From Neoceratodus forsteri (Eukaryota; Chordata; Ceratodontiformes; Ceratodontidae): 64,000 nt of DNA. The position numbers were made by a program, and so were the translations under genes. Location: NCBI GenBank assembly GCA_016271365.2, contig CM057450.1:1807739967-1807803966 (forward strand), written 5' to 3'. Below, piece by piece: positions 54,555 to 63,518 of this stretch. Under the pieces are notes generated by a model, which saw nothing but the letters and a program-made list of their open reading frames with translations, did not search any database and had not been told where the DNA came from. Position 1 is the stretch's first letter; the number at the start of each line of letters is the position of its first letter.

Positions 54555-55019
54555 TTGTTTCGGGGCAATCCCCTAGTCAATACTGGAGACAAAGCTGGGC
54601 CCTCTGGACTGTCTAAGCCCCCAGCTTCATCCCTGGAGCCATTGCTCCCAGAAAGTGAAGTGCAAAGCATCAGATCAGATGAAATGGAATCATTGTGCAT
54701 GGTTGAACTGTTTGAGTTTTCAGGGGAGGAAAATGATAGATTGGGGCAGACTGGTGATACACCCGAACAAGAAGAGTATTTTGAGTGCCCTGACAGTCCA
54801 CTGCCAGTGTCCGAAAGCTCTCCATGTGAGCCAAATGTTGTGGACTCAGAAACTGTAACTCCTGGAGCTGAAAGTGCCCCAAGTTCTAGCCTCTCTACCC
54901 CAGGAGACTCCCTGACAAGTGAGGACAATGCTGAAAATGAGGCTCAGAGTGCAGAGACTGTAACAGTTCCCCTAGAAAGACTGGTGAGCTGTAAAGCCTG
55001 TGGTGCACCTCAGTTATGA
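54555..55019 (+). CDS. Extra acidic Ser/Pro/Glu-rich ORF of the Gypsy element
   Basis: A 154-codon open frame between integrase and the 3' LTR. It is rich in Ser, Pro, Glu and Asp, has no hydrophobic segment and so is not an envelope-like protein, and ends with 'VSCKACGAPQL'. Whether it is a separate protein or the extended end of pol is not decidable: about 240 bp of broken sequence separates it from the integrase end. I recognise no family. It is the longest unbroken frame downstream of integrase. Confidence 0.5.
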   Translation: MFRGNPLVNTGDKAGPSGLSKPPASSLEPLLPESEVQSIRSDEMESLCMVELFEFSGEENDRLGQTGDTPEQEEYFECPDSPLPVSESSPCEPNVVDSETVTPGAESAPSSSLSTPGDSLTSEDNAENEAQSAETVTVPLERLVSCKACGAPQL

Positions 55020-55404
55020 TTCCCTTGGGAGGCCTGTGGACTTGCCTCTCAACGTTGTCCATAAAGGAGTGTATGTGTCCCTGAGCTCATTGCCCAAACT
55101 GAGCGTCAGTGCTAACTCCAAGTTACTTGTGTTGCCCTCTAAGTATGGTGCCCTTGCCCGTCCAGCCCCAAGGTAACTGATAGGGAAGGGCCCCTCTTCA
55201 GGTTTCATGTACAAGAGGTAATAACTTGAGTTATGGTACAATGTGTGTAATACTGTGTAAAGAGTGACGACTGCAATGTTTCAGAAATGTGTTCTTGGTA
55301 AAATGATATATTGACTGATGATTACATGTGTGAGCCTAATGCAAATGTCTGGTTGCAGTTAAAACTTATAGGGGTACTTGCTTGAGCCGGACGCCAAGCT
55401 TTCC

Positions 55405-55418
55405 CAAGCCAGGAAGGG
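55405..55418 (+). promoter_or_regulatory. Putative polypurine tract
   Basis: CAAGCCAGGAAGGG lies directly before the 3' LTR. The last eight bases are purines. It is short for a polypurine tract, but its position fits. Confidence 0.5.
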
Positions 55419-57084
55419 TGTAACCCCTGCAAATGGGGTTCCCAAAAGACTTCAGGAGCTTGCTTGAATGCTCCAAGCCTGAATGGTGTTTGGCGTTAAG
55501 CCATTTATCAGTGAGTGTTTTAGAACCTCTGGTACTGTCTCTTTAAGAGCTGTCTGCTTGCAGACATAATTAGTTTGTATGGGGACTGTGTGTTTCTTTG
55601 ATTAGAGTACCACTCAAGCTGCTGCCAATTCACTCCATTTTGCAGTCACTAGGAGTGCAAGGAACCTATCTGAAAGATGTAACTGTTTGCCAGAAATCAT
55701 TTACAGTAATAATGAAATTACAGTTTGTCTAACCTGCTTTCTTTGCAGTCAGAACTGTGTCTGCCTAGTTCCCATTCTGGTTTTTGAACTGCTGAACTGG
55801 ACCAATCAGTGTGGGGTAAGCTAGCTCTAAAATGGTGCCTTGGACGAATCAGAACTTGGACTCATAATCTGAGCCAGCCACAAGAGGATTGTATGGGCAG
55901 TGACTCTGGGAGATGTAGTTTAGACTTCAGCGCCTTTTGGACCAACAGCAGCAGTCTATTGTGAGTGACAGCCAATCCAGTCAAGAACTGGGAGGAACTC
56001 AAAGGAAGTGCCCGTTTTGTCGGTTGGAGTTTCAGTTGAGCTTTGGCAGTGAAGAAGGAAGGAGCCCTGTGCTTTTCAGTGTGCAGTTTTAGTCAAAAAC
56101 GTGTGTAAGGCCCAGAGTTCGGTCTGCAGCTTGTGTAACAGCTTGTTAGGACTGAATCCGTCCTGTGAAGAGAATCAAAGGATATCTGAAGAGTAGAAAC
56201 CAGGCTCACCCTGTAGAAGACTGGAGGAATTGCTGAAAATTGCACTCGGTCTGTCAGGAACTGAATCTGCTGTGTGTTCTCCCGGGTATTGTGCAGTAAT
56301 TGCGATCGGGATACAGATGCAGCCTGCCTGGTATAGTGCTTTCTTTTATATAAATGTGTGAATCGGGATACAGATGCAGCCTGCCTGGTATAGTGCTTTC
56401 TTTTATATAAATGTGTGAAGAGGTTTGTGTACCTCAAGTGAGCCCTGCTGACATTGAAGGACCCTATCTTATTTGGAGGTCATGAGTACTAATTCAGGGT
56501 CGCTCCCTGTTGAATTGCCACATTAAATCCAAATGGAATTACTGTACTGCTGACTGTTTAATTCTCCTTTTCTCTGTGTGAAAGGGCCCCTACCAGCTGC
56601 CACGGTTTGGACTAGCCACTAGGGCTTGGGTACCCAGGACAGTAACTGATAGGGATAGGCCCGTACAGAGCCATAGGTAGATGAGTAGAGTAATAAGCTA
56701 ATTAACCTGATTTCCCTGTCCTTGTTATATCCCCCAAATAAATCAGAGCTGCTTGTTTCAGCAAAGTTATACTGCCTGAGGTATTTGTCTATGTTAAAGT
56801 ACTGTACTGTGATTGTTGCACTGTATCTTATTTCACAGGAGGTCCCAGTGCGGAACCAGTCCTGGGGTAAGTGTATACTGTAAAGGTAATTCTGATGTAT
56901 TGTGGGCCACTAGTGGGAAGAAAGGGGTTGCAGTGTCCCAGAGGGCTGTGACCAAGTTAGTTTAACTATTGTAAGCCTGACCTCTGGGTGGAGGCACCCG
57001 CCATTGGATCCAGGCCCCTCAACCTGTTAGTGGCAAATCAGGCAGGGGTAGTAGCCCCTGGGATAGCGCCATCTAGGGGTTACA
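55419..57084 (+). repeat. Gypsy 3' LTR (1,666 bp)
   Basis: Begins TGTAACCCCTGC and ends CTAGGGGTTACA. It contains a 57-bp tandem duplication (56,305-56,361 and 56,362-56,418) that the 5' LTR has only once (about 48,171-48,227). Otherwise it matches the 5' LTR with mainly single-base length differences. Confidence 0.95.
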
Positions 57085-57088
57085 CTTA
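57085..57088. repeat. Gypsy target duplication CTTA, copy 2
   Basis: Partner of 47,275-47,278. Confidence 0.8.
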
Positions 57089-57318
57089 GATAGATAGATA
57101 GATAAAAACTTTTATTTTTTGACAGGAAAATAACTTTTAGGACCAAAAGAGGCCCTGTTTATCAAAGTTGTCCTGTTTTGAAATACAGTTTCAACAAATA
57201 CAAGACATCATGTAATAAAGTATATTACAGGAACAATCTTACACATATCACAGACATAGTTTCACAACTTAAATACAAAAACAGAAGTACAAAATATACC
57301 AAAAAATCTAAAAGATTA
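57088..57318 (-). mobile_element. LINE 3' tail with (GATA)n end
   Basis: Starts with (agat)4 and 'aaaacttttattttttgaca', then AT-rich sequence. This is the form of a minus-strand LINE 3' end finished by a short tandem tail. No coding part remains. The pre-insertion Gypsy target lay at the start of this tail. Confidence 0.55.
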
Positions 57319-57560
57319 TTATGTTTGGATGATCTGATTTAAAGCAAATTCAGAAACAACCTTGGGCAAGAACGCAGGGTTAGTGCGTAAAGACACCTGG
57401 TCGTTATGAAACTGAATATATGGAGGTTTGCACATCAGTGTGTGCAACTCAGAGATCTGTCTGCCAGACGGGATGGCCATTAAAAACATAGTTTTCCAGA
57501 ACAGATACCAGAGGTCACTGGATTCAGCGGGCTCAAAGGGACTCACAGTCAGTTTTTTCG
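57319..57560 (-). pseudogene. Inverted duplicate of DIRS-C recombinase segment
   Basis: On the minus strand this reads 'MSPFEPAESSDLWYLFWKTM', 'ISELHTLMCKPPYIQFHNDQ' and 'LRTNPAFLPKVVSEFALNQI', which is nearly identical to the plus-strand recombinase at about 58,320-58,560. It lies about 0.8 kb away in the opposite orientation. It is a rearranged fragment, not a separate gene. Confidence 0.88.
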
Positions 57561-57565
57561 AGCAT

Positions 57566-58715
57566 TATGCTTGTGGGGCCAACCAGAGTTGGACCTTTTT
57601 GCCTCTGCAAAACACAAAACTGCTGCTTTACTGCTCTCTCGAGCGAGGTCCTGGAACTGTGTGGCAGGACGCATTATCTCTTTTCTGGACAGAAAGATTT
57701 GTGCATGCCTTCCTGCCCTTTCCACTCATTCAGAGAGTACTACTCAAACTGATCCAGGACGGGGCATCTATGATTCTCATAGCATCATTCTGGCTGAGAC
57801 AGATTTGGTTCCCTCTGCTTCTGCAGCTCTCGAACATGGAACCAATCTCTCTGCCTGTTTGTCAAGCCTTACTGTCCCAGGCACACGGCTGCCTGTTACA
57901 CCCGGGCCTTCGTTCCCGCCACCTGCACACCTGGCTCCTGAGGACGTAGTCCTCTCGCACTTCCGGGTGTCCCTGAAGGTGGCAGAAGTTCTCCAGGCTG
58001 CTAGGAAGCCATCTGCTCGGTCTTCCTATTCTCTGAAGTGGAAACGCTTCTTTATTTGTGCATCCACTGTAGCCTTGGATCCTTATGAGTGTTCTCCTCA
58101 GCGCATCTTAGATTATTTACTCTCCTTGTCAGAGGGTGAACTAAAATATTCCTCTGTGAAGGTCCACCTTTCAGCCATAGCCGCATTTCATTTGCCTGTA
58201 GACAACATTCCTTTGTCCCAGTTACTGTTAATTTGAACCTCTTTGAAAGGAATTCTGCACTTGTGTCCCCCTATCAGGGGATCCAGTCCCTGTCTGGGAT
58301 TTGAATTTCATGCTTGAAAAATTTGAGCATGAATCCCTTTGAGCCCGCTGAATCCAGTGACCGGTATCTGTTCTGGAAAACTATGTTTTTAATGGCCTTC
58401 ACATCTAGAAGATGGGTCTCTGAGTTGCACACACTGATGTGCAAACCTCCATATATTCAGTTTCATAACGACCGGGTGTCTTTACGCACTAACCCTGCGT
58501 TCTTGCCTAAGGTTGTTTCTGAATTTGCTTTAAATCAGATCATCCAATTTCCAGTATACTCTGCGGAGCCTCAGAATCAGGGGAAGTCTTGCTTCATGCT
58601 CTCGATGTGCATAGAACATTGAGTATTTACCTACTCCGCACTTCACAGTTGCGTAAATCCGAGCAACTTTTTGTTTCTTTCACCCCTGGAAACCAGGGCA
58701 TTAATGTATTTATTT
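57566..58715 (+). pseudogene. DIRS-C RNase H end and recombinase N-terminal part
   Basis: Begins 'WGQPELDLFASAKHKTAALL' (the RNase H-linked segment, as in DIRS-B 'WGTPQIDLFAAPDN'). The recombinase follows: 'LKVAEVLQAARKPSARSSYS', 'SSVKVHLSAIAAFH' (57,571-58,236), then 'FTSRRWVSELHTLMCKPPYI' with the first catalytic arginine, and 'LRKSEQLFVSFTPGNQG' (58,314-58,700). There DIRS-D interrupts it, and it resumes at 62,934. Confidence 0.87.
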
Positions 58716-58930
58716 GTGTCAATCTTCACCATTCATCACCTTTGGGTATATGGCCAGAGGTCATGACCCGCGGGAGCTTTTTTTTTTTTTGGATGGGTGG
58801 AGCCGACACACCATCGGCGCTGCCCTCGAGACCAAGGCACTGCATGGCACTTGTGGGTTGGCCGTTAGGTACTGTTGACTCCGCCCTCCCGACAGTTCTT
58901 CATCTCCTGCTGTTGAGGTCACCTCGTGGG
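58716..58930. repeat. DIRS-D left inverted terminal repeat
   Basis: Shares 'cttcaccattcatcaccttt', 'gggtatatggcc' and 'gactccgccctccc' with the complement of 62,715-62,933. It contains a T12 run at 58,779-58,790, mirrored by an A10 run near 62,826. About 88 per cent alike by eye. Confidence 0.9.
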
Positions 58931-59051
58931 AAGCTAAGAAGAGTTTGAGGCCTACCTGCTTCATAGTTTGACTCCGTTGTTTTTTTCAATTTCGGTGCCA
59001 AAGTTTGTTGGTTCCTCCTGACGGTTCTGTTTGCCATACTCGACGTCACCT

Positions 59052-59120
59052 GGTAAGACCTTTCCAGTTATTCTATTTTCTGCGACATCGAGTCCGTTTT
59101 TGGTGTTTTTTTCTCCGTAG
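59052..59120 (+). other. Possible small intron in DIRS-D leader
   Basis: A donor-like CTG/GTAAGACC at 59,052 and an acceptor-like 'tttttttctccgtag' ending at 59,120 lie just upstream of the gag ATG. It is about 69 bp long. No cDNA evidence is available. Confidence 0.25.
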
Positions 59121-59123
59121 GTC

Positions 59124-61870
59124 ATGTTTCGGTCGGAGGGCAAGAAATCTTCTAGGACGGGGCAGCCTCCCATGCGACTGTGCCCATGTGGCCGAAAATA
59201 TTCTGTCACTGACCAGCACGACTGTTGTCTTGCATGTCTTGGCCCGCTTCATGACATGGATTAGTGCGACGCCTGTTTCTCCATGGACTGGAGAGTAATC
59301 GAACAATGCGCGTGGAAAGTGGGGCGGGCTCCGGCGACTTTCTGGGGTCGGGTTCGCACTCATTGGGCCAAACCACGTTCTCTCTGCCTTTCCTCCGGGT
59401 CCCCTCCCGGTTCCATATGAACCAATGAGGAGGGAGCCTCGGCCTTTCCCAGCCTAGCCATGGCTGAGGCTCCTCCCACAGTGCAGGAAGCCCAGTCTGT
59501 TCCCCCCCGGGGGACAGATGGGAGGCACTGTTATGGCAGTCGCTCCTTCAGGGGTGAAGGCTTCCCCGGTGTCAGACCCGTGGCTTGGAAGGCCTGGGTC
59601 GGCAACATCCTTGACACCATCGGTCAGCGCCATTTTTGGCCTCAGCACCATTCACGGTGCCGTGGGTTCTGACGTGGGGGTTCCGGATCTCGGCACCATT
59701 CCTGGCACTGAGACCACTGTCAGCACCATCAGCGGCGCCACCTCTGCCCTCAGCGCCACTTGCAGTGCTGTGGGGCTGGGAGACACCATTCTCGGTGCCG
59801 ATGGGGCTGTCAGAGCCAACGTCAGCGCTGTCTCTGTCTCCAGAACCGTTCACGGCTCTGTGGGGCCAGAAGGTGCCATGTCATGTTCTGGCGCCGGGAT
59901 TGTTGCCCCTTTTGGAGCCATGCCACCTTCTGCCACTGTTCATGGTGCTGAGGGGAGCACTGGAGCCATCTCGGGTGCAGTCTCCCTTTCTGGTACCCTG
60001 TTTGGTCAGGATGGCGCAGAGTGCCCACTCACTGTCTGGCACAGGACTTCGGTCTCCATTTATTCAGAGGAGGAGTCGGACTCTGAGTCAGACAGGCAGT
60101 CTGGCTCTTTGGAGCTAGTTGCCCAGGTGGGCACTCTAGTAGTTTGCTTGACAGGCCATAACCAGCCCCCTGCTGAGGACCGGACAGTGACTACCGTGGC
60201 CAGGGTCGGGGTGCTGACCAGCAGGCAGTGGTGCAGGCCACTATTGCTCTGCAGCATGGCCTCAGAGGGTTCGCTGACCCCTCAGTGGTGGTACCCCCTC
60301 GAGTGGTGTGCCTAGATCACCCAACTTTGGGGCCTGTTGGAGCACCCACAGGAGGGGAGGGTTGTGCTCCTTGGATAGCTCCTTTGGGGGCTGATCAGGG
60401 TTGCCAGCTGCCTAGGCTGGCTCTCTTGAGGAGGAGGACACGCTTGGATTCTGAGGGGGTCGAGGGTTGTGAGTTCTGTTTGGTCTTTTTCCGGAACCCA
60501 CCCGGGTTCTGGGAGGAGCCGTAGTGTGGCTCTCCGCTATTCCCCCTTGGTTTCTTTGAGAGGGCCGTATTCTTTGGAGGTAGGGGACTGTCCTTCTGGA
60601 TCTACACAGCCCCGGTCACTTCACAGGGGGGGGAATCTTCCGGGCACAACCAAGGCAGTTCCGATATGGTTGTTCAGCTGTCCAATGGGGAGTCTTCCAG
60701 AGCTCCTTCTTCTTCTGGAGCTTTTGGTCCACTCCCTAGCCCAGGCAGAGGTCAGTCGACTTCTCTTCTCGGCTCTGTCCTCATCCCTCTGCCACATTCT
60801 CCTGTGCTCCCAGGTATTCTTGGTCCTTCTGGGCCTCTCTCCTGGGAGCAGTTCAGAGCCATGGCTGCTCAGTTCCCCACTTACATCAGGGCCATGGACG
60901 GACAGGTTTTTCAACCTCCCCCTGAGCAGCCACTCTTGGAACAGCCAAGGTCCTCTGACTCCTCATCTCCCTCTTCTGGAGGAGAGGAAACATCTGTCCA
61001 CATTTCTCCAGCTGCTGATCTCGCAGAGTAACAGCGATGCTTCATGAGGATGTTGGAGGACCTGCATATCACCCCTTCCACTCAAAGCAATCCAGAGCAC
61101 TCAGCGTACGCCTTTTTAGACGATTTCAATGAGAACACCCTTGTGGTGCCCCCCCAGCCTGCTCCCTTTTGGGAGGCATTGTTGCATTCCTGGAAGAGAC
61201 CTTTTTGCGATGTTTCTGCCCCCAGGGATCTCTGCCAGCGGTGTTGCACACCCCAGAGTCTCCAGGTTCCATGCCTCATCCCCAACTGGACACTCCCGAT
61301 GGGCTTCACACCCTTCACCGTGACCGTGGAGCTCAAGACTCCTCGGATTTTGACTTCTGGGGTAAGAGGACTTTCTGCTTGGCACGGTTGCTGCTCTCTA
61401 TCACAGCACATCAAGCCTACTACGCAACTTATGACAGGTTCCTGTGGTCCAGGCTCAGTCAGCTCTTAGCCTCAATGCCTGACATGGAGCAAACCAGACA
61501 AGCCATTGCACTCTCTGCACGTGGCCTGAAGCTAGCAAGGCACTAAGCGAGGGCATCTTACGATGCCAGTAAGGTAGCTACCAGGGTCGTAGGGACAGCA
61601 ATCTGCACTAGGTGGACAGCATGGCTACATCTTTCCAGGTTGTCACCCTTGGCCCGGCGTAGGGTGATTAACTCTGCTCACCAGAGAACCTATCTTTTCT
61701 CCCATAGGGCAAGATGATGTTTGTCGGGGGAACTTCCTTCCCCCTCCGGGGGGGGTCCCCATCTCACTCTCCCCACTCTCAGGGCCTCTCCAGGCCCCGG
61801 AGGTTCTCTCTCTTAGTGTGTCACCCATTGAGAGCTAAGGGACTCTGTCCCTTAGGGTTAAAAGAGAAAA
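59124..61870 (+). pseudogene. DIRS-D gag-like ORF1
   Basis: The ATG at 59,124 starts 'MFRSEGKKSSRTGQPPMRLC' and the Cys/His cluster 'CGRKYSVTDQHDCCLACLGP'. A long Gly/Ala/Ser/Val-rich linker (59,518-60,060) contains G-A and S-T steps encoded by GGYRCC hexamers. An acidic stretch 'YSEEESDSESDRQSGSLELV' is at 60,060-60,120. The C-terminal domain at 61,040-61,546 has 'AYAFLDDFNENTLV', then 'DRFLWSRLSQLLASMPDMEQ', and 'TAWLHLSRLSPLAR' near 61,615. Several frames are needed. The linker sequence differs completely from that of DIRS-C. Confidence 0.8.
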
Positions 61871-61896
61871 ACCCCTTCGGGGGCTCAAGACTCACC

Positions 61897-61994
61897 CAAA
61901 GGTGATGAATGGTGAAGATTGACACAGATAAGATATGAAAATTACATGCCTACCGTAATTATGATCTTTCTGTGTATCTTCACCATTCATCACA
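61897..61994. repeat. DIRS-D internal complementary region
   Basis: The first part ('aaaggtgatgaatggtgaag' 'attgacac') is the complement of the left end (58,716-58,745). The second part ('gaaaattacatgcctaccgt' to 'cttcaccattcatcac') is the complement of the right end (62,877-62,933). Confidence 0.92.
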
Positions 61995-62714
61995 GTCCTG
62001 TCCTCCACCCCCCTGGGGCCTCAGTCTCTGGGTCCCCCTCCCTCCCTGTGTCCAGCCCCCTCCTCCTTTCTTTGTCAGGAGTGGGGTTAACGGGCACATA
62101 GGGGGATGCTGTTTCTAAGGGGAGAGTGGTCAGCATGGGGGGCACTCCTTCTGCAGTGCTCTAGCTCCACCCCTGTGGGGTGGGAGTTGGCAGTTGCCCT
62201 CCATTCTCTCCTCCTCCTCCTTGTTCCTGTCCATCTTTAATTTTCTTTGTCCGTTGGACATACTGTTTATTATTTATTAAAAAAAAAAAAAAACTAAATT
62301 TTTCTTTCACCAAAAATGTTTTCCCCTGAGAGAGGGAGAATTCTCTGTGTCCTGTCTTTCTTCCAGAATAGCCGTTTCCTGCTTTTGGGGTTATTGCCAG
62401 TGATTCCGTGCCTTGAATTCTGACAGTGAGCCTTTTGGCTACTCCTTGCAGTTCCTATACAATCTGGAGATAAGTCAAGGTTCAGGGTATGGGTGTTACC
62501 TTTCTCCTCCCCCTCTCATGCTTATCCTAAATCCTTCCTTCCTTCTTTTCCTATTTCCAGAGATTGGGGTCCCTACCCTATCCCCCTAGACTTCCTTCTT
62601 ATTCTGTCCTCTCAGTCATTTATTTCTCCTTTATGTTATATATCTTTTCCTTTATCTGTCCCTTGGACTTTCTTGTCCCACCCTCCTAACCCATTTCCTC
62701 ACCTCTCCAGCAAC
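61995..62714. other. DIRS-D interior between complementary region and right repeat
   Basis: Pyrimidine-rich, with an A14 run at about 62,280 and a C/T-rich stretch at 62,490-62,700. No gene. In complete DIRS elements the right terminal repeat would follow the complementary region more closely, so this stretch may be element-specific or another insertion. Confidence 0.5.
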
Positions 62715-62933
62715 TCAGAACTGGCGGGAGGGCGGAGTCGACAGCACCTAACGGTCAACCCGTGAGCGCCACGCAGTGTGTTGGCCTCAAGGGTGGCGCC
62801 AATGGTGCGTCGGCCCCGCCCATCCAAAAAAAAAAGGGCTCTAGCGAGGTCATGGCATCCGGCCATATACCCAAAGGTGATGAATGGTGAAGATGCACAG
62901 AAAGATCATAATTACGGTAGGTATGTAATTTTC
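62715..62933. repeat. DIRS-D right inverted terminal repeat
   Basis: Complement of 58,716-58,930 plus an extra outer part of about 40 bp ('gcacagaaagatcataatta' 'cggtaggtatgtaattttc'). This outer part has its complement in the internal region at 61,934-61,975, as expected for a DIRS right end. Confidence 0.9.
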
Positions 62934-63206
62934 ATTTCTAAGCAGTGCTTGTCCACATGGTTGGCCAACTGTATTATGTTTATTCATGCTAAGTACAACG
63001 TACCTCTTACAGGTGTTGTCAAACCACACTCTACCAGAGGCATGGCCGCCTCTACGGCTTGTTTCCGGGGCATTTCGGCCTTGGATATTTTCGAAGCCAC
63101 CACGTGGTCTACTATACATACCTTCACTAAACATTGCAGTCTAGACAGCGCTTCTAAGAGGCTAACTGTTTTTGAATGGGCCGTCCTACTCGGCCTCCTG
63201 TCCTGA
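62934..63206 (+). pseudogene. DIRS-C recombinase catalytic C-terminus
   Basis: Reads 'ISKQCLSTWLANCIMFIHAK', then 'VVKPHSTRGMAASTACFRGI' (H-x-x-R) and 'TTWSTIHTFTKHCSLD'. DIRS-A and B have tyrosine at the nucleophile position (TKHY); here the codon is TGC, cysteine (63,134-63,136). The reading is open to 63,206. Even without the interruption by DIRS-D this copy would probably be inactive for strand transfer. Confidence 0.88.
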
Positions 63207-63258
63207 ACATTCATGATTCACTGCCTCGTCCCGCTGGGTATAACAACTGCTTGGGAAT

Positions 63259-63370
63259 CTTCCCACTAGTTATGACCTGCTGCAAGAGATTGCCTCGAAG
63301 AAGATAGTGCAGTTGTGTAAGAACTTATCGTAATAGTAGATCTTCGAGAGTATCTCTTGCAGTAGGTGAT
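63259..63370. repeat. DIRS-C internal complementary region
   Basis: The first half ('gacctgctgcaagagattgc' 'ctcgaagaagat') is the complement of the left end (42,611-42,655). The second half ('gtaagaacttatcgtaatag' 'tagatcttcgagagtatctc') is the complement of the right end (63,672-63,722). Confidence 0.9.
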
Positions 63371-63518
63371 GCAGCCCCACCCTCCTTCCCCCTTGCTGTT
63401 GCTCCAAAAGGGTTCCTTGTTCCTGTCTCTAGTACTCCATGAGCTGCTGCCTTAATTTCCCTCCTCGGTTCTCATCGGAGGCCCTAAGATATGATTACAC
63501 ATATGGTCACCGGGATGG

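Larger units (their letters stand above)
47279..57084 (+). mobile_element. Ty3/Gypsy LTR retrotransposon with PNMA-like Gag
   Basis: A 9.8-kb element with two LTRs (47,279-48,896 and 55,419-57,084) that start TGTAACCCC and end GGGTTACA, and a 4-bp target duplication CTTA. The internal order is gag, protease, RT, RNase H, integrase, which is the Ty3/Gypsy order, then an extra acidic ORF. LTRs differ by roughly ten substitutions but many single-base indels. Coding regions carry similar frame breaks. The element is a recent insertion into LINE debris within DIRS-C. Confidence 0.95.
58716..62933 (+). mobile_element. DIRS-D: gag-only DIRS nested in DIRS-C recombinase
   Basis: A 4.2-kb element with terminal repeats at 58,716-58,930 and 62,715-62,933, a gag-like ORF1 (59,124-61,870) and an internal complementary region at 61,897-61,994. 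It lacks RT, RNase H and recombinase, so it is a deletion derivative that needs proteins in trans. Both edges carry ATTT (58,712-58,715 and 62,934-62,937). The recombinase reading of DIRS-C is continuous across it. Confidence 0.9.

Noticed and set aside
54555..55019. Envelope gene of an endogenous retrovirus
   Set aside because: No signal peptide, transmembrane segment or glycoprotein features; the protein is acidic and hydrophilic.
57088..57104. Stand-alone microsatellite (agat)n
   Set aside because: Only about four units, and best explained as the 3' tail of a minus-strand LINE.
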